Notes: generated from the sequence alone by a model not told the origin. Counted from the stretch's first letter, positions 1 through 8,187 are shown. The stretch: 57,997 nucleotides of DNA from Streptomyces sp. NK15101 (GCF_020400725.1 NZ_JAINVG010000045.1:1-57997); one strand, 5' to 3'. Made by a program: numbers and translations.

Positions 1-21
1 TGGTCGCTTCACGAGGGCCGG

Positions 22-225
22 GGGCTGGGCGCCTTTCGGAGGAATGGGGCTGGGCGCCTTTCGGAGGTTGGGCCTGGGCGCCTCCCGAGAGCCGGGGCCT
101 GGGCGCCTCCCGAAGGCCGGACCTCGGCGCCTCCCGGGAGCCAGGGCCTGGGCGCTTCCGGAAACCGGGGCTCGGTCACTTTCCGAAGTCCGGTACCGGG
201 CCGGGCCCGGTCACCTCCCGAAGAC
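22..225. repeat. 24-25 bp tandem repeat over the ROK gene 3' end
   Basis: About eight imperfect head-to-tail copies of a 24-25 bp unit. The core GGGCGCCT falls at 27, 52, 76, 101, 125 (first base changed) and 150 (last base changed), then decays to CGGTCACT at 173 and CGGTCACC at 208. Read leftwards (the coding direction of the neighbouring gene) the unit is CTTCGGGAGGCGCCCAGGCC plus a few bases. The last copy carries the final codons and TGA of the ROK gene, so the array runs out of the coding region into the downstream flank. Confidence 0.85.
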
Positions 226-1473
226 CGGCGCCAGTGTCAGCCACGCCGCGCCCTCCGCCACCGCGTCCCGTCCGGTCGTGAGGCCCACCGGGGTCGTCAG
301 GCCGAGGCCGGCCAGCACCTCCCGTACCCCCGCCGCGAAGACCTCCGGCGCGGCCAGCACCACCCGGCCGCCCAGGAGGACCTGGTCGATGTCGAGGAGC
401 CGGACGAGGTTGGCCGCGCCCGCGCCCAGGATCCGCGCGGCCTCGGCGAGTTCGCCGCGCTCGACGGCCGCCAGGCACAGGACCTCCAGACAGCCGCGCC
501 CGCCGCAGCCGCACGGCGGGCCGTCGAGCTGGACAGTCTGGTGGCCGAACTCGCCCGCCCCGGTCCTGTCCCCGCGCAGCGGCGCGCCGCCGAGGACGAG
601 GCCGGCGCCGAGACCCGTACCGAGGTGGACGTAGGCGAAGGAGCCGGGGGCTGCGGGACGCAGGGCGAGGCCGAGGGCGGCGGCGTTGGTGTCCTTGTCG
701 AGGACGACGGGCAGTCCGAGGCGGGCCGCCAGCTCGTCCCGTACGGGATGGCCGGCCCACTCGGGAAAGCCGGTCACCCGGCCGGGCACCCCGGCGCGGT
801 GATCCAGCGGCCCGGGCATGGCCACCCCGACGCCGAGCACGCGCCCGGGACGGGGGCCGGAGCCGAAGCCCGTGGGGGGTGCGCTTCCGCCGGACGGGCC
901 CGCGGCGGGCAGGCCTTCGCCGGACGGGCCCGCGGCGGGCAGGCCCGCACCCGGGAGGCCCGCGCCGGGCGAGGCCGTACTCGGCAGGCCCGCACCGGAC
1001 AGGGCCGACTCCGGCAGGCCCGCACCAGGTGCGCCCCCGTCCGCCGCCGGCACCGTGGCGAGCAGCGCCCGTGCCTCCTCCGCCACCGCGTCCAGGACCG
1101 GGCCCGTCCCCGCGCCCAGGTCCACGGGGCGGCGGCGCAGGGCGACGGCCGTGCCCGCGAGGTCGGTCAGGAGGGTCGTCAGCTCGTCGCGGTCGAGGTG
1201 GACGCCGACGGCGTACGCGGCGGAGGGCACCAGGCGCAGGACCGTGCGGGGCTTGCCGCCGGTCGAGGCGCGGCGGCCGGCCTCCGCGGCGAGTCCCTCG
1301 GCCCGGAGCCGCGCGGTGATCTTGCTGACGGCCTGCGGGGTGAGCCCGGTCCGCTCCGCCAGCTCCAGGCGGCTGATCCCGGTCCCCGCCGCCGTGCGCA
1401 GCAGGTCGAGCACGAGCGCCTCGTTGTGGCTGCGCAAGGCCGGCACGTTCACTCCCACGGCATCCCTCTTCAC
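211..1473 (-). CDS. ROK family transcriptional regulator
   Basis: Sugar-responsive repressor/kinase-fold regulator of the NagC/Mlc/XylR (ROK) type, about 420 aa. Residues 15-65 form a winged helix-turn-helix (SRLELAERTGLTPQAVSK). The ROK domain follows, with DKDTNAAALG near 260 and the zinc-binding signature CGCGGRGCLE near 319-328. It is longer than usual because residues about 145-205 are a Gly/Ala/Leu/Pro-rich low-complexity insert made of DNA repeats (see 888-1030). It is divergent from an oxidoreductase gene and probably controls that gene and itself through the shared 47-bp promoter region. The GTG at 1473 is the longest start; an internal GTG preceded by AGAGGG a few codons later is also possible. 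The ligand cannot be read from sequence. Confidence 0.9.
   Translation of the reverse strand: MKRDAVGVNVPALRSHNEALVLDLLRTAAGTGISRLELAERTGLTPQAVSKITARLRAEGLAAEAGRRASTGGKPRTVLRLVPSAAYAVGVHLDRDELTTLLTDLAGTAVALRRRPVDLGAGTGPVLDAVAEEARALLATVPAADGGAPGAGLPESALSGAGLPSTASPGAGLPGAGLPAAGPSGEGLPAAGPSGGSAPPTGFGSGPRPGRVLGVGVAMPGPLDHRAGVPGRVTGFPEWAGHPVRDELAARLGLPVVLDKDTNAAALGLALRPAAPGSFAYVHLGTGLGAGLVLGGAPLRGDRTGAGEFGHQTVQLDGPPCGCGGRGCLEVLCLAAVERGELAEAARILGAGAANLVRLLDIDQVLLGGRVVLAAPEVFAAGVREVLAGLGLTTPVGLTTGRDAVAEGAAWLTLAPVFGR
888..1030. repeat. 30-bp in-frame repeats inside the ROK gene
   Basis: Two 28-bp exact copies at 888-915 and 918-945 (period 30 bp) begin a run of degenerate copies reaching about 1030. 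On the coding strand they encode repeated GLPAAGPSGE-like decapeptides, giving the low-complexity insert between the DNA-binding and ROK domains. Confidence 0.8.
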
Positions 1474-1503
1474 TCCCCCATTGTCGCCGTCGCTTGCGCT
1501 TTG

Positions 1504-1516
1504 GCAACAGCGTTGC
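1504..1516. promoter_or_regulatory. Candidate ROK operator (GCAAC-AGC-GTTGC)
   Basis: A perfect 5-bp-arm palindrome GCAACAGCGTTGC lies between the divergent ROK regulator and oxidoreductase starts, within a longer region rich in TTGC/GCAA half sites (TTGC near 1493, TTGCTTAA at 1513). Its position and symmetry fit an autoregulatory operator. Binding is inferred. Confidence 0.4.
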
Positions 1517-1529
1517 TTAAGTGGAACGC

Positions 1530-2618
1530 ATGACTGGCACCGACCCCCGCACCCCGCTCCGCGTCGGACTCGTCGGCTACGGCCTCGCGGGCTCCGTCTT
1601 CCACGCCCCGCTGATCGCCGCCTCCGAGGACCTCGTCCTCGCCGCCGTCACCACCGGCAACCCCGAGCGGGCCGCCGAGGCCCGTGCCGCCCACCCCGGC
1701 GTCCGGGTCGTCGCCCGCGTCGAGGAGCTGTGGGAGCGGGGGGCGGAGGGGCTGGACCTGATCGTCGTCGCCTCCCCCAACAAGACGCACGTCGCCGTCG
1801 CCACGGCCGCCCTGGAGGCCGGTCTCCCGGTCGTCGTCGACAAGCCGCTCGCCGGGACCGCCGCCGAGGCCCGCGCGCTCGCCGCCCTCGCCGAGGAGCG
1901 CGGCCTGCTGCTCTCGGTCTTCCAGAACCGCCGCTGGGACAGCGACTTCCGCACGCTGCGCCGGCTGCTCGACGAGGACGCGCTCGGCGAGGTCCAGCGC
2001 TTCGAGTCCCGCTTCGAGCGGTGGCGCCCGCGACCCAAGGGCGGCTGGCGCGAGTCGGGCGCGCCGGAGGAGATCGGCGGGCTCCTGTACGACCTGGGCA
2101 GCCACGTCGTCGACCAGGCCCTCGTCCTCTTCGGCCCGGTCGTCTCGGTGTACGCCGAGTCGGACGTGCGCCGGCCGGGCGCCGAGGCCGACGACGACAC
2201 CTTCCTCGCGCTCACCCACGCGAACGGGGTCCGCTCCCACCTGTACGTGAGTGCCACCACCGCCCAGCTCGGCCCCCGCTTCCGGGTGCTCGGGCAGCGC
2301 GCGGGCTTCGTGAAGTACGGGCTCGACCCGCAGGAGGCCGCCCTCCGCGAGGGGCTGAGGCCGGAGCCGGGCGCCGTCTGGGGCGCCGAGCCCGAGGAGC
2401 TGTGGGGCCGGCTCGGCGCCGGCGAGTCGCCGCTGACCGGCGGCGGCACGCCGGTGGAGTCGCTGCCCGGCGACTACCCGGCGTACTACGCGGCCGTCGC
2501 CGCCGCGGTGCGCGGCACCGGCGGGAACCCGGTCACCGCGCACGAGGCGGCCGCCGCCCTCGACGTCCTGGAGGCGGCACGGCGGTCGGCGCGCGAGGGG
2601 ATCACGGTGAAGCTGTGA
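1530..2618 (+). CDS. Gfo/Idh/MocA family oxidoreductase
   Basis: NAD(P)-dependent sugar or inositol-type dehydrogenase, 362 aa from ATG 1530 (an in-frame GTG at 1521 would add three residues). The N-terminal Rossmann fold shows VGLVGYGLAGSVFHAPL with the dinucleotide-binding glycines, followed by the family Lys motif VVDKPLA near residue 105, then the C-terminal alpha/beta substrate domain (residues about 125-340). It is divergent from the ROK regulator, which suggests substrate-induced expression, and overlaps the downstream UPF0303 gene by GTGA, so the two are translationally coupled. The physiological substrate is unknown; the subgroup resembles uncharacterised YdgJ/YhhX-like dehydrogenases. 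Confidence 0.9.
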   Translation: MTGTDPRTPLRVGLVGYGLAGSVFHAPLIAASEDLVLAAVTTGNPERAAEARAAHPGVRVVARVEELWERGAEGLDLIVVASPNKTHVAVATAALEAGLPVVVDKPLAGTAAEARALAALAEERGLLLSVFQNRRWDSDFRTLRRLLDEDALGEVQRFESRFERWRPRPKGGWRESGAPEEIGGLLYDLGSHVVDQALVLFGPVVSVYAESDVRRPGAEADDDTFLALTHANGVRSHLYVSATTAQLGPRFRVLGQRAGFVKYGLDPQEAALREGLRPEPGAVWGAEPEELWGRLGAGESPLTGGGTPVESLPGDYPAYYAAVAAAVRGTGGNPVTAHEAAAALDVLEAARRSAREGITVKL

Positions 2619-3091
2619 CCGGGATCGCCGAACTGGAGGCCCAGGAGGCCCGTCTGACGCTCCCCCGGTTCACGTACGAGGACGCCTGGACGCTCGGCAC
2701 CCTCCTCGTCGGCATGGCCAGGGAGCGGAAGGCCCCCGTGGCGATCGACGTCCGGCGCGGGGCGCAGCAGCTGTTCCACTGCGCGCTGCCGGGGTCCAGC
2801 GCGGACAACGACGCCTGGATCGACCGCAAGCGGCGGGTCGTCGAGCGGTACGGCGAGAGCTCGTTCCTGGTCGGGGCCCGTTTCCGGGCCAAGGGGACGA
2901 CGTTCGAGGCGTCCTCGCGCCTCGACCCCGACCGGTACGCCGCCCATGGCGGTTCGTTCCCGATCGCGGTCGAGGGCGCGGGCGTGATCGGCTCGGTCAC
3001 GGTCTCGGGGCTGCCGCAGGCCGAGGACCACGCCCTGGTCGTCGAGGCGCTGGAGCGACTGCTCGCCTCGTACGCCGGCGGCACGGGCTGA
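2615..3091 (+). CDS. UPF0303 / HbpS-GlcG-like domain protein
   Basis: 158-aa cytoplasmic protein of the UPF0303 family (GlcG/HbpS-like fold, often annotated heme-degrading domain). The GTG start overlaps the upstream stop (GTGA), so it is translated by coupling to the oxidoreductase. Visible family segments are VAIDVRRGAQQLFHCALPG at about residues 40-60, NDAWIDRKRRVVERYGESS, and a C-terminal FPIAVEGAGVIGSVTVSGLP. There is no signal peptide, unlike secreted HbpS. Pairing with a Gfo/Idh/MocA enzyme suggests a role in the same catabolic step; the exact function is not known for the family. Confidence 0.85.
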   Translation: MTGIAELEAQEARLTLPRFTYEDAWTLGTLLVGMARERKAPVAIDVRRGAQQLFHCALPGSSADNDAWIDRKRRVVERYGESSFLVGARFRAKGTTFEASSRLDPDRYAAHGGSFPIAVEGAGVIGSVTVSGLPQAEDHALVVEALERLLASYAGGTG

Positions 3092-3161
3092 CCGCCAGAA
3101 GGTCCGACCACCGGAAGAACCGATCGCCGAAAGGACCGGCCGCCAAGAAGGACCGGCCACA
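3092..3161. repeat. Degenerate 16-18 bp tandem repeat after a stop codon
   Basis: Immediately after the UPF0303 stop, about four imperfect copies of a unit resembling GCCAAGAAGGACCGGCC; the last two share AAGGACCGGCC exactly (3131 and 3148 regions). No gene. Confidence 0.6.
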
Positions 3162-3163
3162 GG

Positions 3164-3196
3164 CGGGGCGCCCGCACCGGAGGTGTCGGCGCCCCG
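3164..3196. terminator. Bidirectional hairpin between convergent genes
   Basis: CGGGGCGCC (3164-3172) pairs with GGCGCCCCG (3188-3196) around a 15-nt loop, between the ends of the convergent UPF0303 and FAH-family genes. Likely a shared intrinsic terminator of the T-poor Streptomyces type. Confidence 0.6.
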
Positions 3197-3201
3197 TGGG
3201 C

Positions 3202-4059
3202 TCAGGCGCTCTTGAGCTCCTGCCGCTGCCGGCCGAGGCCCTCGACCTCCAGCTCGACCACGTCGCCGGGGCGCAGGTACGGCTTGGGCTCCGGCTGGCC
3301 CATGGCGACGCCCGCGGGCGTGCCGGTGTTGATGATGTCGCCCGGGTACAGGGTCATGAACCGGCTGACGTACCGGACGACCTCCGCGACCGGGAAGATC
3401 TGGTCCGAGGTGTGGCCGTCCTGCTTGAGCTCGCCGTTGACCCACAGCTTCAGGCCGAGGTCCTGCGGGTCCGGCACCTCGTCGGCGGTGACGAGCCAGG
3501 GGCCGAGCGGGTTGAAGGTCTCGCAGTTCTTGCCCTTGTCCCAGGTGCCGCCGCGCTCGATCTGGAACTCGCGCTCGGAGACGTCGTGCGCGACGGCGTA
3601 CCCGGCGACGTGCGCGAGGGCCTCCTCGTCGGTCTCCAGGTAGCGGGCGGTGCGGCCGATCACGATCGCGAGCTCCACCTCCCAGTCGGTCTTCACCGAG
3701 CCGCGCGGCACGAGCACGGTGTCGTCCGGGCCGACGACGGTGTCGGCGGCTTTGAGGAAGACGACGGGCTCGGCGGGGGTGGCCTGCCCGGTCTCGGCGG
3801 CGTGCCCGTGGTAGTTCAGCCCGATGCACACGACCTTGCCGATGCGGCCGACCGGCGGGCCGACGCGCAGCCCGGTGGCGTCGAGCGCGGGCAGCACGCC
3901 GGCGCCGGCGGCGGCCCGGATGCGGTCGAGGACGGAGGCGTCGGCGAGCACGCTGCCGTCGATGTCGTCGACGAGGGCGGACAGGTCGCGGAGGGTTCCG
4001 TCCTGGTCGAGCAGGGCGGGACGCTCGGCTCCGGGCGGGCCGACACGCAGCAGCTTCAT
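3202..4059 (-). CDS. Fumarylacetoacetate hydrolase (FAH) family protein
   Basis: 285-aa FAH-superfamily enzyme: metal-dependent hydrolysis or decarboxylation of beta-diketo acids or related acylpyruvates. The family motifs are IGKVVCIGLNYHGHAAETG near residue 75, the metal-binding acidic set in TDWEVELAIVIG near 120 and AHDVSEREFQ near 150, then GDIINTGTPAGV near 245. The start is ATG 4059 preceded by AGGGAG; reading further upstream gives a GC-rich non-family extension. It stands alone, convergent with the UPF0303 gene. Substrate is uncertain because the family includes ureidoglycolate lyases, acylpyruvases and oxaloacetate decarboxylases. Confidence 0.92.
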   Translation of the reverse strand: MKLLRVGPPGAERPALLDQDGTLRDLSALVDDIDGSVLADASVLDRIRAAAGAGVLPALDATGLRVGPPVGRIGKVVCIGLNYHGHAAETGQATPAEPVVFLKAADTVVGPDDTVLVPRGSVKTDWEVELAIVIGRTARYLETDEEALAHVAGYAVAHDVSEREFQIERGGTWDKGKNCETFNPLGPWLVTADEVPDPQDLGLKLWVNGELKQDGHTSDQIFPVAEVVRYVSRFMTLYPGDIINTGTPAGVAMGQPEPKPYLRPGDVVELEVEGLGRQRQELKSA

Positions 4060-4196
4060 GGTCTTCTCCCTGTGGTCGAGGTGGGCCCGGGAAGGCCCAG
4101 AGGGTGCCCCGGCCGATGGAGTGCGGCCATCGGAGGATTGGTCGATCGTCCAAGACGACGGGTCACTCTGCAAGACCCCGTTCACACACTGGACCC

Positions 4197-4916
4197 TTAC
4201 GCGGGAGTAACCAGGGCGGCCTGCGGCATGTCCCGGTAGAGGAAGGCGCGCTCGACGGCGGACCAGGTGGTGCTGGTGACGATGTAGAGCGCGGCGGCCA
4301 GCGGCACGACGGCGACCGAGATCAGGGTCGCGAAGGAGAGCAGCGGCAGGTACCGGGCCAGGCCCGCGGCCATTCCGGCGCCCGGCTGTCCGGGCTCCAC
4401 CGCGACCGGCGCGGGCTGCCGCCGGGCCCGGAGGTAGTTGTACGTGGCGACGGCGGCGACGATCGCGAAGAGCACGAGGTAGACCAGGCCGGCCGGGCCG
4501 AGGACGCCGCCGTGGGCGAGGGCGTCGGCGTAGTGGTCGCCGAGCGGGGCGGCGAAGAGGCCGTGCCCGGCCATCCGCCCGCTGGAGAAGAGGTGGAACA
4601 TCAGGAAGAACGCGGGCGCCTGGAGCAGGCTGGGCAGGCAGCCGGCGAGCGGCGAGACCTTCTCCCGGGCGTGCAGTTCCAGGATCGCCTTCTGCAGGCG
4701 CTCGGGGTTCTTGGCGTGCTTCTTCCGGAGGGCGGCGAGCTGCGGGGCGAGCCGGGTGCGGGCCTTCTGGCCGCGGGCGGCGGCCCGGGAGAGCGGGTGG
4801 ACGGCGAGCCGTACGAGCAGGGTGAAGAGGACGATCGCGGCGGCCGTGGCGGTGGTGGCGAAGAGCGGCTGGAGCAGGTCGGCGAGCCGCTCGACCAGGG
4901 AAGCGAAGACGTTCAT
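4197..4916 (-). CDS. YidC/Oxa1 family membrane insertase paralogue
   Basis: 239-aa polytopic membrane protein of the YidC/Oxa1 family, which inserts and folds membrane proteins. Visible features are the first membrane segment with the groove arginine (LFTLLVRLAVHPLS near residue 35), a charged cytoplasmic helical hairpin (residues about 50-85), CLPSLLQAPAFFLMFHLF near 95-110, and two C-terminal membrane segments. It is shorter than housekeeping YidC and lies away from the rpmH-rnpA region, so it is probably a specialised second copy. A small DUF6412-type membrane protein lies upstream in the same direction, likely co-transcribed. Confidence 0.9.
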   Translation of the reverse strand: MNVFASLVERLADLLQPLFATTATAAAIVLFTLLVRLAVHPLSRAAARGQKARTRLAPQLAALRKKHAKNPERLQKAILELHAREKVSPLAGCLPSLLQAPAFFLMFHLFSSGRMAGHGLFAAPLGDHYADALAHGGVLGPAGLVYLVLFAIVAAVATYNYLRARRQPAPVAVEPGQPGAGMAAGLARYLPLLSFATLISVAVVPLAAALYIVTSTTWSAVERAFLYRDMPQAALVTPA

Positions 4917-5008
4917 AGGGAGCCCTCCGTGGGGTCTCGTCGTGCCGGAGCGGGGAAATTCGGCATGACGGATCCGCGAGAGGTGCTTGTCGTACGGGTA
5001 CGGGCTCC

Positions 5009-5305
5009 CTACGCGGCCGTCGGGAGGGGACGGCCGGGAGCGCGGGGTCTGCGGCGCCCGGCGGCGTCGGGGTCCCGCTGGGGCAGGAAGGCGGTGCGCC
5101 GCTCGCGGTCACGGATGGCGGTGCGCACGGCGGTGGGCGGTACGGCGGGGGCCGTACGGGCGCCGAGGAGGGCGAGGAAGACGCCGGTCGCGGCGAGGGC
5201 GACGGCGGTGGAGAGGCTCGCGCCGTCGGAGAGGAGCAGGTCGGCGAGGGCGAGCAGGAAGAACAGCGGCGCGACGATGCGCAGGACCAGGTCCCTGATC
5301 GTCAT
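5009..5305 (-). CDS. Small membrane protein (DUF6412-like)
   Basis: 98-aa protein from ATG 5305, with an AGGTGA ribosome-binding sequence upstream. Two hydrophobic segments (about residues 8-25 and 34-50) are followed by a basic, Arg/Pro-rich tail. It sits directly upstream of the YidC paralogue in the same orientation, the arrangement I associate with DUF6412 proteins in Streptomyces. Function is unknown; the context suggests partnership with or insertion by YidC. Confidence 0.75.
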   Translation of the reverse strand: MTIRDLVLRIVAPLFFLLALADLLLSDGASLSTAVALAATGVFLALLGARTAPAVPPTAVRTAIRDRERRTAFLPQRDPDAAGRRRPRAPGRPLPTAA

Positions 5306-5384
5306 CCCGTCACCTCCTCGCCGGTCGTCCCACGGTGAGGACGCACGGAGGGGCCGGGAAGTTCCCTCGGTGCGCGTCGCCTTT

Positions 5385-5915
5385 TCAGGAACTCGCGGGC
5401 TCCAGGGGGACGAGGAGGCGGCGGGGCCGGAGGAGGGCGCGGCTGACCGGGTCGGCGGGGTCGGGGTCGAGCCCGGCGCCGGGCCGCATCTCGACGTCGG
5501 GGAGCGGCACGGGGAGGCGGCAGGAGGGGCATTCGCCGTACGGGCCGAGCTCGGTGCCGCAGTCGGCGTGGTGGAAGTGGCGCAGCGGTGCGGCTCCGGG
5601 GACCTCGGCCAGGCCCCAGGCGCCGAGCGAGCGCAGGACGGGCCAGAGGGCGAGGCCGCGTTCGGTGAGCACGTACTCGTCGCGCGGGGGCGACTCCTGG
5701 TAGCGCCGCCGGTCGAGGACGCCGGCCTCGACGAGGGCCTGGAGGCGGGCGGCGAGGACGGCACGGGGGGCACCGAGGTGGACGAGGAAGTCGTTGTAAC
5801 GGCGGACGCCGTAGAAGGCGTCGCGGACGACGAGCAGGGTCCAGCGTTCGCCGATGACCTCCAGGGCGCGGGCGATGGAGCACTGCTGCCGGGCGTAGTC
5901 CTTGCCGAGAGCCAT
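5385..5915 (-). CDS. HxlR family transcriptional regulator
   Basis: About 176 aa from ATG 5915 (in-frame ATGs at 5924 and 5933 add a few residues but would place the start against the operator). The HxlR/MarR-like winged helix is clear: CSIARALEVIGERWTLLVVRDAFYGVRRYNDF then LAARLQALVEAGVL and DEYVLTERG. HxlR proteins usually sense electrophiles or quinones via an N-terminal cysteine, and one is present in RQQCSIAR. The C-terminal extension (residues about 115-170) holds a possible zinc knuckle, CGTELGPYGECPSC, unusual for compact HxlR proteins. It is divergent from an MFS exporter and probably represses it. Confidence 0.9.
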   Translation of the reverse strand: MALGKDYARQQCSIARALEVIGERWTLLVVRDAFYGVRRYNDFLVHLGAPRAVLAARLQALVEAGVLDRRRYQESPPRDEYVLTERGLALWPVLRSLGAWGLAEVPGAAPLRHFHHADCGTELGPYGECPSCRLPVPLPDVEMRPGAGLDPDPADPVSRALLRPRRLLVPLEPASS

Positions 5916-5937
5916 GGGACCCATCGTACGCATACCG

Positions 5938-5986
5938 GGTTCGGTGAACGAACCTTGCTGCTACCTTAAGGTTCATTCACCGAACC
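5938..5986. promoter_or_regulatory. Duplicated palindromic operator between hxlR and MFS genes
   Basis: Two related 17-bp palindromes, GGTTCGGTGAACGAACC at 5938-5954 and GGTTCATTCACCGAACC at 5970-5986, start 32 bp apart (three helical turns). Together they form a 19-bp inverted repeat (5938-5956 against 5968-5986) with one mismatch. They lie in the 91-bp divergent intergenic region and probably bind HxlR dimers to control both genes. Confidence 0.75.
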
Positions 5987-6006
5987 GACAGGTGGAGGTT
6001 TCCGCC

Positions 6007-7374
6007 ATGCCCCCGTTCACCGCCACGGCCCCAGCCGGGACCGCCCCTCGCGCCGCCCGCCCCCGGGCCACCCTCGCCGTCACGGCCGCGGCCACCACGG
6101 TCGCGCTGATGAACTACACGGCGCCGATGCTGACCCTCCCCGACACGGCCGCCGCCTTCGGGACCCCGGCCTCGGCGCAGGCCTGGCTGCTCAACGGCAC
6201 CCCGCTCGGCCTCGCCGTCCTCCTCCTGGTGGCCGGCAGCCTCGCCGACGCGCACGGACGGCGCCGGATCTTCCTCCTCGGCACCCTCGCCCTCGGCCTC
6301 ACCACCGCGCTCGGCGCCTTCGCCGGCTCGACGTTCGCCTTCACCCTGGCCCGGATCGCCCAGGGCGCGGCGAGCGCGGCCGTCCTGGCGGGCAGCCTCG
6401 GCCTCCTCGCCCACGCCTACCCGGCGGGCCGGGACCGGATCCGGGCCACCGGGATCTGGGGCGCCTCGGTGAGCGCCGGCATCGCCCTGGGCCCGCTCCT
6501 CGCGGGAGCCCTGAGCCTGGCCGACTGGCGGCTGGCGTACGGAACGCTGGGGGCGGCGGCACTGGCGATCGCGGCGACGGGAGCGCGGACGCTGCCGGAG
6601 GACGGGACACGAGGAGCGGAAGCGACCCGCCCCGACCTCGCGGGAGCGGTCACCCTCGGTCTCGCGATGTCGGCGCTGCTCACCGCGCTCACGCTCGGCC
6701 GGGACGGCTGGCTGCGGGCCCCGGTGGGCCTGCTGCTGCTCGCGGCCGCCGCCCTGACGGCGCTGTTCGCGGCGGTCGAGCACCGGAGCCGGGCGCCCAT
6801 GGTGGACCTGGCGCTGCTGCGGCGACCCGCGTTCCTGGCGTCGACGCTGGGGGCGCTGTTCACGGGCCTGGCGGTGATCGGCCTGTTCAGCGTGGTGCCC
6901 GCGCTGCTGCAGGGCGGGGCGGGGATGACACCGCTGGGCTCGGCGTGGCTCTTCCTCCTCTGGTCGGGCACGGCGTTCGCGGCGGCGCTGCAGGCCCGCC
7001 GGCTGGCGGGCCGGCTCTCCGCGGCCCGTCAACTGGCCCTGGGCTTCGCGCTCTCCGCGGCGGGGATCCTCGCCCTCCTCGGCGGCCTGGCGGGCCCCTG
7101 GCCGCGACTCGTTCCCGGCCTCCTGGTGGCGGGCGCGGGCAGCGGCCTCCTGAACGCGGCGCTGCCCCGGCTCGCGGTCGACTCCGTGCCGCCGGAACGG
7201 GCGGCGATGGGCTCGGGCGCCAACAACACCGCCCGCTACATCGGTTCCTCGGCCGGGGTGGCCCTGACCCTGGCCCTGGTGACGACGGGCCCGGACACCG
7301 CACTCCTCGTCTCGGCGGCCCTGGCGCTGACGGGCGCGGCGCTCACGCTCGCCCTGGGCCGGGGGCGCGGGTGA
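6007..7374 (+). CDS. MFS transporter (DHA2-like drug exporter)
   Basis: 455-aa major facilitator, proton-driven efflux type. ATG 6007 follows GGTGGAGG at 5991-5998. The conserved loop 2-3 motif reads GSLADAHGRRRIFLLG at about residue 80, and WGASVSAGIALGPLLAG with the proline/glycine-rich antiporter motif C pattern lies near 155-170. Its hydrophobic segments suggest about 14 membrane helices. It is divergent from the HxlR regulator with a shared double operator, which fits inducible efflux of a toxic compound. Substrate unknown. Confidence 0.92.
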   Translation: MPPFTATAPAGTAPRAARPRATLAVTAAATTVALMNYTAPMLTLPDTAAAFGTPASAQAWLLNGTPLGLAVLLLVAGSLADAHGRRRIFLLGTLALGLTTALGAFAGSTFAFTLARIAQGAASAAVLAGSLGLLAHAYPAGRDRIRATGIWGASVSAGIALGPLLAGALSLADWRLAYGTLGAAALAIAATGARTLPEDGTRGAEATRPDLAGAVTLGLAMSALLTALTLGRDGWLRAPVGLLLLAAAALTALFAAVEHRSRAPMVDLALLRRPAFLASTLGALFTGLAVIGLFSVVPALLQGGAGMTPLGSAWLFLLWSGTAFAAALQARRLAGRLSAARQLALGFALSAAGILALLGGLAGPWPRLVPGLLVAGAGSGLLNAALPRLAVDSVPPERAAMGSGANNTARYIGSSAGVALTLALVTTGPDTALLVSAALALTGAALTLALGRGRG

Positions 7375-8187
7375 TCACCCGGCCGACACCAGCTTCGCCC
7401 AGACGACGAGCCGGTGGGCGCTGCTGAACTCGGGGGTGCAGGTGGTGAGGGTGAGGTAGGCGCCGGGATCCTCGTACCCGTAAGAGGGCTTGACGAGGGA
7501 CCGGGGAACGTCCCGGATGACCCCGACGTCACGGGGGGAGGTCGACGCCAGCACGAGATCGACGCGATAGACGTAGGTACGCGCGCGCGTGCGCACGGAG
7601 ATCTCGTCCCCGTCCCTCAAGCGGTTGATGTACCGGAAGGGCTCGCCGTGCGTGTTCCGATGCCCGGCGAGGGCGAAGTTCCCGACCCGCCCGACACCGC
7701 CGGTACCGGGGTAGTGCCCGGCGTACCCCTTGTCGAGGACGGACCGCTTGGAGACGCCTTCGGCGACGGGGACGGTGAGCCCGAGACGGGGGATACGGAG
7801 GACGGCGAAGGCGGCGGCGGACCCGGGGGCGGACTCGGAGGAGGCCGCGGGAAGCGGGGGCGCGGCGCTCGACGGCCCCGGGACCGAAGGCCCACCGACC
7901 CCCTCGACGGAACCGCCGGCCGATTCACCGGGGACACCGCTCCCGGAAGCGGCGGGGGGAGAGACATCCCACTCCCGCTCCAGGACGCGCACCTGGTCGA
8001 GGGCCTCGGCGCGGGCCTCCCGATTGGTCCACCAGAGCTGGTGGGCGACGAGGAGCAGGACGAGAACCCCGCAGGTGACGACGGTCTCGGCGCCCAGCCA
8101 CAGCGCGCGTGCGCCCGTACGGCATCGTCCTCGCCGCTGGACGACGACCGGCACCCGCTCCCGTCGTGTGACGCGCACGCGGGGCAC
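7375..8187 (-). CDS. Class E sortase
   Basis: About 270 aa, starting at GTG 8187 (GTG 8178 also possible; no strong ribosome-binding site). A basic N-terminus is followed by one membrane anchor (TVVTCGVLVLLLVAHQLWW, about residues 38-56), a Ser/Gly/Pro-rich linker, and a sortase beta-barrel from about 145. The catalytic triad is visible: His in LAGHRNTHGEPF, Cys in LTLTTCTPEFSSAHRLVV and the downstream Arg. Class E sortases attach LAXTG-bearing proteins such as chaplins to Streptomyces peptidoglycan. The last residue lies one base after the MFS stop, so the two genes converge without spacer. Confidence 0.93.
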   Translation of the reverse strand: MPRVRVTRRERVPVVVQRRGRCRTGARALWLGAETVVTCGVLVLLLVAHQLWWTNREARAEALDQVRVLEREWDVSPPAASGSGVPGESAGGSVEGVGGPSVPGPSSAAPPLPAASSESAPGSAAAFAVLRIPRLGLTVPVAEGVSKRSVLDKGYAGHYPGTGGVGRVGNFALAGHRNTHGEPFRYINRLRDGDEISVRTRARTYVYRVDLVLASTSPRDVGVIRDVPRSLVKPSYGYEDPGAYLTLTTCTPEFSSAHRLVVWAKLVSAG

